Of a stretch of DNA of 64,000 nt, positions 44,855 through 57,300 are shown in pieces. The notes below the pieces were generated by a model, which made no database searches, was not told the origin of the DNA, and saw nothing but the letters and a program-made list of their open reading frames with translations. Each line of letters starts with the position of its first letter. Position 1 is the first letter of the stretch. A program made the translations under genes and the position numbers. Location of the stretch: the NCBI RefSeq assembly GCF_027744825.2, contig NC_071342.1:7521501-7585500 (forward strand). Direction: 5' to 3'. Origin of the DNA: Synchiropus splendidus. Its lineage: Eukaryota; Chordata; Actinopteri; Syngnathiformes; Callionymidae.

Positions 44855-47800
44855 TTATTACCTCTTTGTCAGCTAATATTTCTACTCGTTTTCTGGATGT
44901 CTGACACCAGCAGATAAATGTTTTGAATACTGGTGCTCAAATGAGTTTTCTCTTGCAATCCGTGATATAGTTTGTCACGGTATGTTCTCAAGGAAGGGTG
45001 TTTACCTTATATATTTTATTTTTTTATCCCATGGTATTCTGTCAAGCCAATGAATATAATGTGAAGTCTAATGGGTTTTAATCACATGCTTATAGTTCCA
45101 GACTTGTTGACAACAGAACATCTGACTGATATTAACCATGGATCATTTTGTTTTCATTTTTTGACGATCAAATGTTTTCACATGATATCTTATTTCATTA
45201 GCGTCTTATGCAGGTTTTGCTGTGAATCGACACTGAATCTGTGAAATACAAAGACAGATTAAAAGATGTGACTCATAAATGTAGTGCTTCTTGTCCCCAA
45301 ATAAAAAGTCAGACCATGTGAAATCTAATTTCTTCTGCTGCCTTTGTGTGGACTTGATATAAACGTTTGATAATGTGATATCCTGCTTACATCACCATTT
45401 GGGTTGCTTTGGGACAACTTTTTTTATGCACTCAAAATAGCCTGGGAAAAGAGTTGAAGCTTTTAAGTGGCTGAATGCCTCATGTATTAGACTATAATGC
45501 AAGTAATATATTCAATATGAAATGAAAGCTGAGGTCATTAAACATTTTTTGTCCCTTTTTTTTAAATAATATACTAAGTTTGGTCTGCTGCCACAGGTTA
45601 ACAGTCACCATTTTTTATGTTGTGAGGCATGTCGACTAATTGAGCTCCAGAAGAGCCTGGGGTCCTCGGGCTCTTGATTACGACCCCCAGCCAAAATAAG
45701 CAAACACGAGTCCATGACTTCTGCTGGGAGAGAAGTTTCCTCTCTCAATGGTGTCATTAACGACTGCCAAGCTTGATACTAATTGGTAGACTGGACGATC
45801 AGCCAATGGGAGCTGGTGATGTCGAGGCATGCTGTTGTGTAAACACATGCGAGCTTTACTTGAATTACTGCCGGGATTTTTACAAGCCTCTGGATATCCT
45901 GTCTGGATGTTGATAGGTTGTTCCACTGCTCGCAGGAACTTTCCCATGCGGTGAGACATCCTTAATATTCTATCGAGCATTAAAAGAAGCAATGTTTTTC
46001 TATGTTTGCCAGATTGTCCCTTCTTCTTTTAATACAAGTTTGGAAAGTTTAGGAAATAATTCTATGTGAACCAATCTCCAAATGGAAACTTCAAATCCGC
46101 AATATTATTTATTAAAGCTTCAAAAATTATATACGTATATATATAGATAGATAGACAGATGATGACAAAAATGTGCAAATGGTGTCCAGTTGAATGATAT
46201 AGGCCAGAGGTGGGCAATTAAATTTCCCAAGGGGCCGGGTTATATATTGTGACCGTTGAGAAGGGCCGTCAAACACAAAGAGAGGAGGACAAGAGAAAAT
46301 AGAAAATAAAAATCATGTGTGATTATGAATCTACACTGTAAAAATGCATAGAAACTGTTGGTTTGTTGTGTTTTATTTAATTTAAACCACATTCCATTTA
46401 AAGATTGTCAATGTGGCTCATACATTTCAAAATTTACTTAAGGGACAAGAAATGCTCCTAAAATAGCCACGAGAGAAGATTTAGAAAAAATAATTAAACA
46501 AGAAGGTTATGTTTCAGTTACATCATAATAAACAAAAAACAATCCATAAGACAAAATGTCAGAGACAACAACAATGTCAGTTTTATAGTTTTGCTCTGAC
46601 TCCAGGAGGGCCACATAAATACAGTCAAAGGGCCGCATTTGGCCCCCGGGCCGCACTTTGCCCAGGTCTGATATAGGCTAAAGCATTGATGGCATGAAGC
46701 AATGACAAAATAAGGAAGTAAGTGAAGCTATAAGCATTTGCTTTAAATCTCTTACACCATAACACAATTCTGTTCATGGAACACACAAAGAGATGACAAA
46801 TATACAAGACTAAAATGTGATTTTTTTTTCATCATCTTCAACTGTGCCTCCAAGGTGTCAGGTCCAGTTGATATGAAAACACTCTACCCGCTTCTCCACA
46901 TGATGAAAATCTACACTTCTCATTCCGCTCTCTGTTCACCAGAGGCTTTCTGACTTGATGCCATTGCCCACATGCAGCCCTGCCAGCATGAATACCATGC
47001 TTTCAGTTTAATCTCAAGTGTGATTCTGCAAATATTTATGTTGTTTTCACTCCATCTCCATAGAAACACGTTTGAAGGTCTCTCAGTGGGATTTTTCTTT
47101 CCTTCCATGGGAATTATTGAATGACTTCAACATGTTTCAGTGAAGTTTTCCGCGGCTCTGTTGCCAACAAGGAAGTGGGGTGGACACAAAAGCATTTTTT
47201 TTTTGGAACACAGCAGTATTGAACTCCATTCAGAAACAGAATGTCTTACTTGTCAAACTGTTAAAGTATCCGGGCGTACAATGTAAACAAGAGCATGCTC
47301 TAGTAAGGTGTATTTACTTGGCGAAATTAAATGAATGCCAGCGACCTAAAGAGTGCATTAAGACCAAAATGATCCTTTCCTTGTTTTTGAAAATGAAATG
47401 AGCATCTGTTTTTAAGATTCAAAGAACGTTTTTTTTTCTCTTTCAGATAACTAGAATTGCTGCTTACTAACTAAGCTTTGACAATACATGTATCCTGGAG
47501 CTCTTGCCTGGGTGAAGGAGCAACTCCACTTTGAGACAGATATGTCATGTTGCAAAAATCCTGTTCTCATTCTACACATATTTCTCCTGCTTGGGACATA
47601 CATCCTGACCAGCTCTGTTTGGCACTGAGATTCAAGAGTGGTTTATAAAGTCAGGAATAAAATCGATCACAGACATTTAAGATTTTTTTAATGTTATCAA
47701 ATAATATTTTTCAGTCAACGGACACTCTGTGTCTGTAAATTACATTTTTATAATTAAAATGTTGTTCTTTGGGGTCCGATGGGAATTGCATTACACTCTC

Positions 47801-48100
47801 ACATGGTCATTTACACTTTTAGATGATGGTCGTTTCTTTTATGAATGACATTTGATGCAACAAAGGCATTTTAAATAACTTTATACGGCCTAGTGACCAT
47901 TTCGACGTAAAGGAGGACCTAGCTGGACGATACCATCTTGACAGGGGATGACTTTTTACTTACACTCAATAATCGAGTGTTTTGTACACAAGGTCTATAA
48001 TACACACGGTTGAATTTTAATAACCCCATTATTGTTTTATTGCAGGTTATATTTAATATTCGTTTTGCCGACATATTTTCTAAAACGAGTTTAGATGTCG
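44855..48100. other. eef1akmt2 3' UTR and intergenic region to fam53b
   Basis: The eef1akmt2 3'UTR probably ends near AATAAA at 45300-45305. Beyond it are a hAT element (46205-46670) and a short GATA-type microsatellite at about 46135-46160. No coding exon was recognised on either strand. Confidence 0.45.
46205..46670. mobile_element. Non-autonomous hAT-superfamily element (466 bp)
   Basis: Terminal inverted repeats CAGAGGTGGGCAA (left, 46205-46217) and TTGCCCAGGTCTG (right, 46658-46670) pair at 11 of 13 positions. An exact 8-bp duplication ATATAGGC flanks them (46197-46204 and 46671-46678), the hallmark of hAT transposons. Subterminal GGGCCG/GGGCCGC words recur at both ends and the interior is AT-rich. 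There is no transposase frame, so it needs an autonomous partner in trans. Confidence 0.9.
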
Positions 48101-48129
48101 ATGCATTTCTTCGTCTCCCCCCGCCCTCC

Positions 48130-48317
48130 TCTGTGTAGTTCCTGCGCCGGCATAGTGTTTCCCTCAGTGTAGTACCAGCAGTTAGCTCTCAGCTGCTCCC
48201 ACACTCGTCCTGGTGCTGCAGAGTTGACGGGTCGAAATGACTGAATCGTTGACTCTGAGCACAACACCTTCTCTTTGTTGAAGATGTCCTGACTTCGAGC
48301 GAGGCTCTGCTGGCCAG
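48130..48317 (+). promoter_or_regulatory. Probable fam53b non-coding first exon
   Basis: A CpG-richer segment in an AT-rich background ends in a donor (GCCAG|GTAGTAG, exon end 48317). It has no long frame, only a 14-codon uORF starting ATGACTGAATCG near 48237. Position and orientation suit a 5'UTR exon spliced over about 12 kb to the acceptor before 60277. No transcript evidence is available, so both its start and its assignment are inference. Confidence 0.4.
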
Positions 48318-51300
48318 GTAGTAGGACATTTGCTAAGTTACATCGAAGTTGAATCTGGCTGCGTCATTGCGTTTGTCTGAATCTTCAATTTTAGTTGTTA
48401 AAGATTTCTAATGCTACCCTTGCGTAGCAACTTGATGCCCGTTAGCGGCTTCCAGGTGATTTTATTCCACTGTATAACATTCTGTTGCCGTGACAGTTGG
48501 TTTTGGCATGTCTGAAGCTGTTTGTGGTTGTTTCATTGTTTGGTCTTTGCTCAGCATGCACGTGAATAAAGTTAAATGCAGTACTTCTTACAGGCTAACA
48601 AACTAGCTCAACATTTAAAAGCAGTTTAGTGGAAGGCCGACCAAACTGTGCTAGTAATGAAGCTATTCTTTCAAGAGGACATTGAGAGGTGATTGGTCTT
48701 TGACTCAAGTTTTTGGTTTGGAGTTTTCCACCACACATTGGCTTCCTTGTGAGGCGTTAACCCATCACTCCTTGTCACTCTTCATGGTTCAGATAATGCA
48801 GTTAAGTAGGTAAATCTGACAACATTTGTATTGTTTTTATTACATTTAAATGTCAAATGTCTTTGCCTCATTTTCTTTGAAATCCTATTTAGGTTTTTTT
48901 TTTGTGTGGTATTAACTTCTGTAATTAGAAACGTAAGGGATTATTGTTGTGCTTTTATGATTGAGGAAGTTGCGAATTCTACTAATGTTTAGCCATCACT
49001 TGTGTTGCACAACTGAGCAATAATGTAGAAACCCTCACAAAATTACTTTCTGTTGCTGAGTAAAACTTTTCAGTCGTGCCACCAGTACATTTACTATTTG
49101 CTGATTGGTTTCTTTATTTTCCTGCGTACATGTGGCCGACTGTCTGTCTGTAATGATCCATTAAAATGTAACGACATTCTTCCAGGGCCAATGTAAACCA
49201 TATGTTTTTGGATCAGCAGCATAATTACAGAGCAGCTTGGAAGTCCTACAGAACATGAGCATGTCATTTTTTTTCACAATAACCAAGTCAATTTGATAAT
49301 CCCGGTCCCGGTTTTGGCCTCAAAATTGGGAACACATTAAACATTTATCAACCACTTCTGTATTTGACTATTAGCAGCACAACACCCTACTTTCTGATTA
49401 TTAATAAGCATGTCATCAGGTCATTAGTATTTGTTATGCATCAACTTACATTAGATCTTCCCCAAACAGAAGTTCTGTATGTAAGAAAGCAGCAATGTAA
49501 GCATTTAGCTCATTCAGCGCAAATCCTGAGTGTTCATTCTGTTTTACTTGGCTTGTTACATGCTCTCACAACCTGCTCATGTTATACTTTCTTTTACTAA
49601 CTATTTGGACCTTGCGCAAACCTAGTTGGCAGCACGTTGTGTGTTTTGGTGCACTATGTCATGATAAAAAGTCTACATCAACCTATCACCAATTGACAGT
49701 GTAGGCCACACTGGACTCCTACACTGCTTTTTCTGTTCCTCCAGGAATGATTTAGGTTTAGATGTCTTGGTTGTACCACAACTTGTTCCACTGGAATTGT
49801 ACTTGGACTTGTTGTTAAGACATGCTCAAAATTTATGGGCATAATCAAGACTTGTTTTTTTAATTGCTGTGTGCTCCAGTGTGGGTAAGACATGCACATT
49901 AGCAAGTCTTTGTGCCGTTGGCAAAGAGCTCCTATTAGAGCTCCATTCTGTTGGAGGGCAGCTGTGTGCTGAGCAAGCCACTGGTCCTTTCTCTGTCTGT
50001 GTGTACAGCTTTCACTCAGTGCACACACTCTGACACACACACACACACACACACACACTGCCACTCTTCTCTCAGTCACGTTGCCTTTTTATGTCTTTCT
50101 CTGTATTTCAGTCTGGCGTTTTTACTGTTTTCTAGCTGTCATTTAAGCTTTTAGTTCCTTCAACACAGTGTCTGTCTCTCTCGCTGCTCTCTGGCCCGAG
50201 GCGTTATGCAAAGCTACCAGAAAAGGATTGTCAGCCATGCATGCGCCCCCATGCTTCTTTCTGTTCATTTCAGTGGCTTCCCTTTCTTTTCTATGACCCG
50301 CAGTCATAACTGCTGCTGCCAGAAAGTACTGAAACTCAAACCATTCAGCTTCAGGAAATTGCAAGCAAATACCTTTTGACTTTATTAGAATAAGTTTCTG
50401 TGCTATTCCACCTCATTGTCTGTTTCTTTGCTCATTAGCATGATAGATTTGTAAGTCTGTCTCCTCAAAGGCCACAGAGCCAAAGACCTGCAGTTGAAAA
50501 GAAAAGGGGCATTCTCACATAAACCAGAACAACTCCCCCAACCCCCAAGACAGGCTCCAGACTCGGCTTGAAAGTTGAAAAGCATTCTGGGCTGCATAAT
50601 CACTCCATAACACTTCAGCTCGATAGCCGCATTCAAAATAAGCTTGTATAATTGGCATCAACTGTGGTGTGAAATTGTTTTTACATCACTGTTGTAAATA
50701 TAAGACCTGGTGTAACCCCAGCTTGTGTGTCTGATGTTGCGAAATGCTGCTTAAATCTAGGAGAAGTAGTTGTACCGTGAGTGTACAAGCAACTGAAAAA
50801 AACATTGTGTGACCAGAAAGGCAACAAAAAGTGCGATTAGCCATCTTAAATGCATTGCTTACACATGAACAGATGTTTAGGTAAGTTACATTTATAGTGT
50901 GCACATATTCTTGGCTTCACAGATTTCCCATCATGCCCTGCAAGTTTCTGAATGGTTAGACTGTATATGTTTGGAATTTGCTTTCAACAATGAGTAAGTG
51001 CTGTGACAGCAGGCACAGTTATACTACTGTGTCATTGCTTGTAGGAAACAGTAAGAATGTACATTAAACTTTTCTCTGTTGAAAAAAGCAGAGGAGATAT
51101 CGGGGTCTCACGCCATGTCAACGTGAATACTTACTGATATTTGCAGTTTTACTCCAATGACTGATCAACTTTTATGGCAATATCTTGCCAACCATGATGG
51201 TTGTTTTTGAAACAAGGCTTTAATAGCCAAAGACCTTGCTGACTAGTAAACATTACAGCAAATAACACACCAAAGCATGCATTTTCCAAAACGGGTGCCT

Positions 51301-54300
51301 CTAGTTTAGATTATCACCCAGAAAAATGGTTGACCTTTTGCTGTTTTGGTGTCTAACTTGGTGCCAAAAATTAACCACACATTAAAATGTTTTCAATCAG
51401 TCTGTATTGCTGGGGGTATATATACCTTCTTACTTACAAAGAAATACAGTTGGGATCTGCCCACCTGTTTTAAATAGCACTGCTTTAACTCTCATTATAA
51501 TGGAGACATGTGTAATAACCTCCGGCTGTACGTGTTGAATGTAAATCCACTGTGGATTTAGTGGAGGAGTGTATATTTTACATACACCTGGCACCCTACA
51601 GAAGAACAGCCCAAAGGAAGATACGCAATCCATTAACACAAGTGGGGTCAAGACTTTAATGGCAAGTATTGGGAATTATTTTTTTTTTAAACTACTACTA
51701 ACTAACTACAAGATACAAAAAGTTGTGTTTTTTGTAAGGTATATAATTTGATCATTTGTCATTGTCTTTTTGTTGCGTTGTCTTTTTAGAATATTGTATG
51801 ACTTTAAGCATCACAATGTTGCTTCTCTCACAATACTCCGGTCCGTAGCATGGTCCATATGTTGGGTTGAGCCTCTTCCTGAATAAATGAATGGCCTGTT
51901 GGAATGCAGCTTTCTTTTCTTAAATTCTCCCACCCAAGCATACACTCAGCTCCTTTCTCGACCAATATACCCCCAGTGAAACTCTTGCGTAACTACTGCA
52001 TTCATTTATTTTTGGGTCTCTTTTTACATGACTCACTGAGACAGTAGAGGAGTGTGTACCCTCATACAGACATGAACAATTCCCAGAGATTGCAAGTCAG
52101 CGTTGGAGGGTCCCATGTAATGTATCCCTAAAGGATTAGAGGTCTGGTTCATGTGCACAGAACAGACCCTGCACTCATGGATAATGGTAAAAAAAAAAGC
52201 GCAGCCAGGAAAGGAACCATAAGAGGGGGCCAGTGTAATTAGTGGGGCACCTGATGTATGGAGAGTTGTGGCATGTGGGGGTCACTCCAGGGGGCAAGAG
52301 GCCACATGTCCTCCTGGATTCCAAATGAAACACCTGAACCTGTGCGTGTTAACTTATTCACCATACGGTTTTCTGATCATGCTGATCGCTGTACGCTTGT
52401 CGATAGATAAAGCACTGATTTCGCTGGTCGCTGAATTCATCCAGTTTCCCGTCATAAACAGCTCTAACTGATAAAGTGTTGAAGAGTTGTCCAGCTATTA
52501 TTTTTACTGCCTGCTTGACGTCAGCCTTGTTCTCATCACCAGTTGTCATTATAATCCTCTGTTTTGGTGTTTGGTTGTCATGACTACTCGTACAGAAAAG
52601 GATGTATCAAGTACTCTGAGCCGAATGATAAGGACAGAGCGTGATTCCTTTTTTTTCATTTATTAATTTTTAAAGTTGCTTTACTGGATTTTACACAGGG
52701 ATGAGATTGTTTGGTTGCTGGTTTATTTGCCTCAAAAACGGTGAAACAAATTTTCAAAGTCATTTTCCTGCAATTGGCGCGCATCAGCATTGAGTGTTGT
52801 GCAACTATCATAATGAAACACTTTTACTTCTCCATATCTACTTTACGAGCACATGATTAAACAAATGTGTTAAATAAATGCCAAGTGTTTCATATCGATG
52901 TTTTTTATTTGGAAGGCACGTCTTCTTGAAATGGTTTCGTGATTGCGAAAAAAACAGAGCAGTACAGTAGTGTGATTGGTCTGAAATAATCTTTTAAATT
53001 ATGGCATCGTCTTATTTTTTATGAATGATTATTTATTTAAAGTGCAGGAAGAAAAACGTTATTTTTGCTAGTTAAGTGAATGGTGTTCTTCACGTGGTTC
53101 GCTTTACATTGCAGACGAACGCTTGAACTGCTGAATGTATGGAAACCAGTTGCCTTCATTCTGCAAACCCTATTGACAGGATGTGGTGCTGTCAGTGGTT
53201 TGTTACTTATGGACATAAAAAGAGTTTTAGTCCATTATAAACCGTCTGAGTTCTTAGAACGTGACGCGGTGGCACTGGTTTCTATATAGCGTCTCTAGAT
53301 TCAGATGCTTTCGTGTTTGTTGAATCAGTTGAATCATGTGATGTTATGTAATCCAGATGATAATCATTTTTTGGTATTGATTTCTTTCTAATTATTTTAT
53401 GAAGTGTTGTACACCGACATATAATAATACATTTTATTTTAAACCACCTATCTCAGCTCTCACGGACAGTATAGGAAGTTTAAAAGTTTAATCTAAATTG
53501 TTGGAATGCTTATGTGGTTGCTAAACTACCGACTTTTCTCCAGTAAGGTGCTGCTTTAGCTCCACAATGTAACCTTCTCATTGTTTGGTATCATCATCCT
53601 GCTCTCTAGTCAACTGCAACAAACAACCACAAGGGAAGTAAGACCTTTCTCTTGCAAAAGGAAGCACCTTTGCATGTTCTGCTGCTTAGACCTTTACAGG
53701 TGTAAAGGCAAGTTACATTATGTGCCCGGTTATTATTTCGTGTAACACTGCAAAGTTGGAGGAGAACTGTGACACATTGAGTGGGAGTCAATGGCTACTT
53801 CATTGTTTATGCACTTCTGAAGCTCTAGTGTCCCTGTTACCCTGCCAGTGACTACTAGGGTGATGACTGGAAGAGTCAATGGTATGCCTTGACCTTCCTT
53901 AGACTGCTTTTATGACCCTCTGCCTTATTATGGGACACTGGGGTGCCTGAGTGTTAACCCCAAGTGAACAATCTGTGCTTTCACTAAATAATGACACTTC
54001 TCCAAAGCTACAAAATCATTCAAGTGTGAAAGTGTTTTGTCACGCCTCCGCTGTCCGTTCTGCAAGGACTTTAAAAATGTCCTTCAGGAAGACTCATTTA
54101 TCCATTTCTGCTTCAATATCTAAGGAGCTGTTTTATCACCTAGTGTTGTGACATTGCTGTACTGTAGATGATATTCTGTTTGTAAGGTGGCTTTTTGCCC
54201 ATTTTGATGGCCATGGCTTATTGACCCACTTAGTCAGTGACATCATTTTCCACCTTCATCAAACATGTAACTGACTAAATGACTAGTCATCTTTTACTTT

Positions 54301-57300
54301 ACATTAAATTCACATAAAACTTGGATTTCCCCCACTTCTCATTCATCTGCTATCAAATTTTATTCCACTTTTTTTTGTTAAAAAAAATGCTTTGCAGCCA
54401 CCGATCAAAGTCTTGACACCAAGCGCACTCCGCACAAGTATGCAGTAGGCAGAGCCAATTGGTGACAGACACCAACACCCCGTCACAGACCTTCAGGGGG
54501 CCCCAAATAGTCGTCTATTCATCCGGCTGTACAAATCACAGTCCGGGCAAGGAGCCATATTATCTCTGCTGCCCTTTCTAGTGCCCTCCTGAGTCACTGG
54601 CTATTGTTGACGAAGAGCTGCTGTCTGCACCCCTGCGTACACAAATCTGACCAAAGATATATTAGATTTGAGACCACGACAAGGGTCAGGTTTTTGTTGT
54701 GCCAAATCTTAAAACACTGAACAGTGCTTTGTTCACAACTGCTGCTGGGGTATTCCTATGATCGGGCCTCAGTTACAGGCAAAGATTTTAAACAAATAAT
54801 TCAGCCATCAACTAGATGCTGTCGATTTTGTAAAAAGTGAAGCCCAAGCTGTTTTCTGGCGCGAAATCCGGAGCGAATGACAAAATTATGTGATTCTAAA
54901 ACGAGAAGAGCAAACAAACTCTTGCTCCACAATTTATGAATTATTAATACATTTTCTTCTAACTGCGCAGCCTACATATTTGTTAATACACACACAATCA
55001 TAAATATTGAGCAGTTTATCACCTATCAACAAGCATGCAAACACAGCACGCATGGAGGTGAAAAATAAATTCAAATCTGACTTTTAATAGCATCACTGCA
55101 CGTGCAGGGAAGTTATTGTTAACAGGAAGAACAAAGCTAAACTTTTGACTGGCCAAAATCAATTAGATGCCAAGATTCTGTCGTATTAATAAACGTCGTG
55201 GTAAGACAAATAAAACCTCTTTATTTCAGGTCTCGCTGTTAACCATCAAAACCAAAACTCAGTAAATAATAATAATAAAACACAGTCATCGAAAGCAAAC
55301 TTTTTTCGCCCCCGTTTACATCACAAAGGCCCACATTTATTGACCTTCTTATAAAACTTTCACCATCTGCTTTTCCCTCCCTGGTCTCCACAGCTTTCAT
55401 GGTGCCAATGCCAACCAACAACAAGCCAAGGCCTGGTGCCAACACTTGCATTCATAAACCTGTTTTATTTACTGACGGCATAGCAACAGGAGTGAAGTAT
55501 TTTCTGAAAAAGAAGATGGTTTCCCCATGCTTTGAGTCCTAAAATACAGCGTGTGTCTTTTCACATATTGTTATCTAGTCACGTCTAGGTCGCAAATATG
55601 CTTTTAAAAATCACGCAAAATGCACCACCCTCGTCACAATAATTGCTGTGTTCTGCTCTTCGAGCATGGACAGAAAAAACACCTTCTGAAGGAATGTTGG
55701 AATATTTTTCATTTGACTGATGGAATGCTACTGGACACATTGCAATTGGGATTGCTTTTTCTTTGCCCCACCAATCCTGTCAGTCTCAACAGAAAATGTG
55801 CCTCATCTTTTATTCCATGCTCTGAACAGAAATAAATAATTGATTTGACATTGGTAATATCTTGGTATAAATAGATTTGTGATGACATTTTAATTCATTA
55901 AGTTCACAAAGTACTTAGCTTAAGGGTGTTTTGGAGAACCAATGCTGTCAAAACTGATGACTGTTGTTGATATTGTAAGCCCTTTGCTCCTCACAACAAT
56001 GTTGTCCATCTTGAATTGGCGTTTGATCGATGCCGGAACTACCTTGACACAGAAATGATCCTGACCCACACATACTCAACTTTGCGACACATTTCCTCTC
56101 TCCACCGGAAGCGTGTTGTTGTGTCAGTTGTCTAATTATCCTTTGTCATCGCCTCGCTCCATTACAACGGAATGCTGTACTCTCATGGGCTCTTTACATA
56201 CATCACACACAAGCTGGACCATCCCACTTCTGACACCATTTCTCACCGCTGCAATCTTTCAAGAGAGTAATATGAACGCAATGACACGTCAAGAGTGACT
56301 TGTCCTGTCTTACAACACTTACAACCCTTTGATATGAAATAACAGCAACTGTATTTCAGAAATCTGGCAGAACTCTCATTTCTCCTGCTCAGGATTTAGC
56401 AAAGAATGTTGCTGCCGTCAACAGGGAAATACTATTATTTTAATAGAACTAAAACTTTTCTTTGCTAAAGTGGTTTACTGGGGCCTGAATGTCCATCTTA
56501 GTCTGTCCATCTCGAGTCTGCTTGGGTTGTCAAAAATAGTCTATAGATGATGATTATTAATCACACACTACAGTTTAGCTTCTGGCAGGATTTGCACTCA
56601 GGTGTTTAGTGCAAGTACTAACTAATCGAGTTTGGAGCCGCTCTTCTATAGCCGACAGGAGAAACAGGCTGGAGGCATCAGCTAATCACACTTTTAAACT
56701 TCACACACCCTTTTTTTCTCAACTCCAAGTGTTCCTCGCTCCACTGACGCAACCATAAGTAGTTCAACAGACTTCCTCTGGAATCACAAGAGACTATTAC
56801 AGACTTAAACATTTCAGGAGTTCCCCGTTTCTTGAGGTTTTTTTCCCTGTTTTTGAACCCAAAATAATCGTAACTATATAACAGTTGTTTTTATAGCCAA
56901 CATTTGTTTATCTAATTTTCCAAACTGACTGGAAACTGCTTGAAGTGTAGCCAACTAGTCAACTGTTGTTTGCCGTGGGCAGGAGAATTCTTCTCTGATC
57001 CGTAGCACGCTCTATTACAAGTGCTGCACTTTTTTCACCATTAGACCCTGGTCTCCCCATCATGAGGGGTCGCTTCATTGAGTAAGCATGGCTTGGGGTA
57101 GAATTCGCACTCTGTTTGCCCTCTCCCATGACCTCCCTTGCTAGTCACAGCACACATCTGAGCACAGGCATGCTAAAAAAAACCCCCATCGTGCATGTAC
57201 TGACACTAATGCACACAAGCATGATGTTCTGACACTGACTCCACACAGTGAAGCAGCGCTGTCAAATTTGAAACGTCATGCCTTAGCTTGCGTCTCTGTC

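Noticed and set aside
49678..50079. 133-codon minus-strand frame
   Set aside because: It includes the translated (CA)n repeat and has no recognisable domain; it lies in the fam53b intron.
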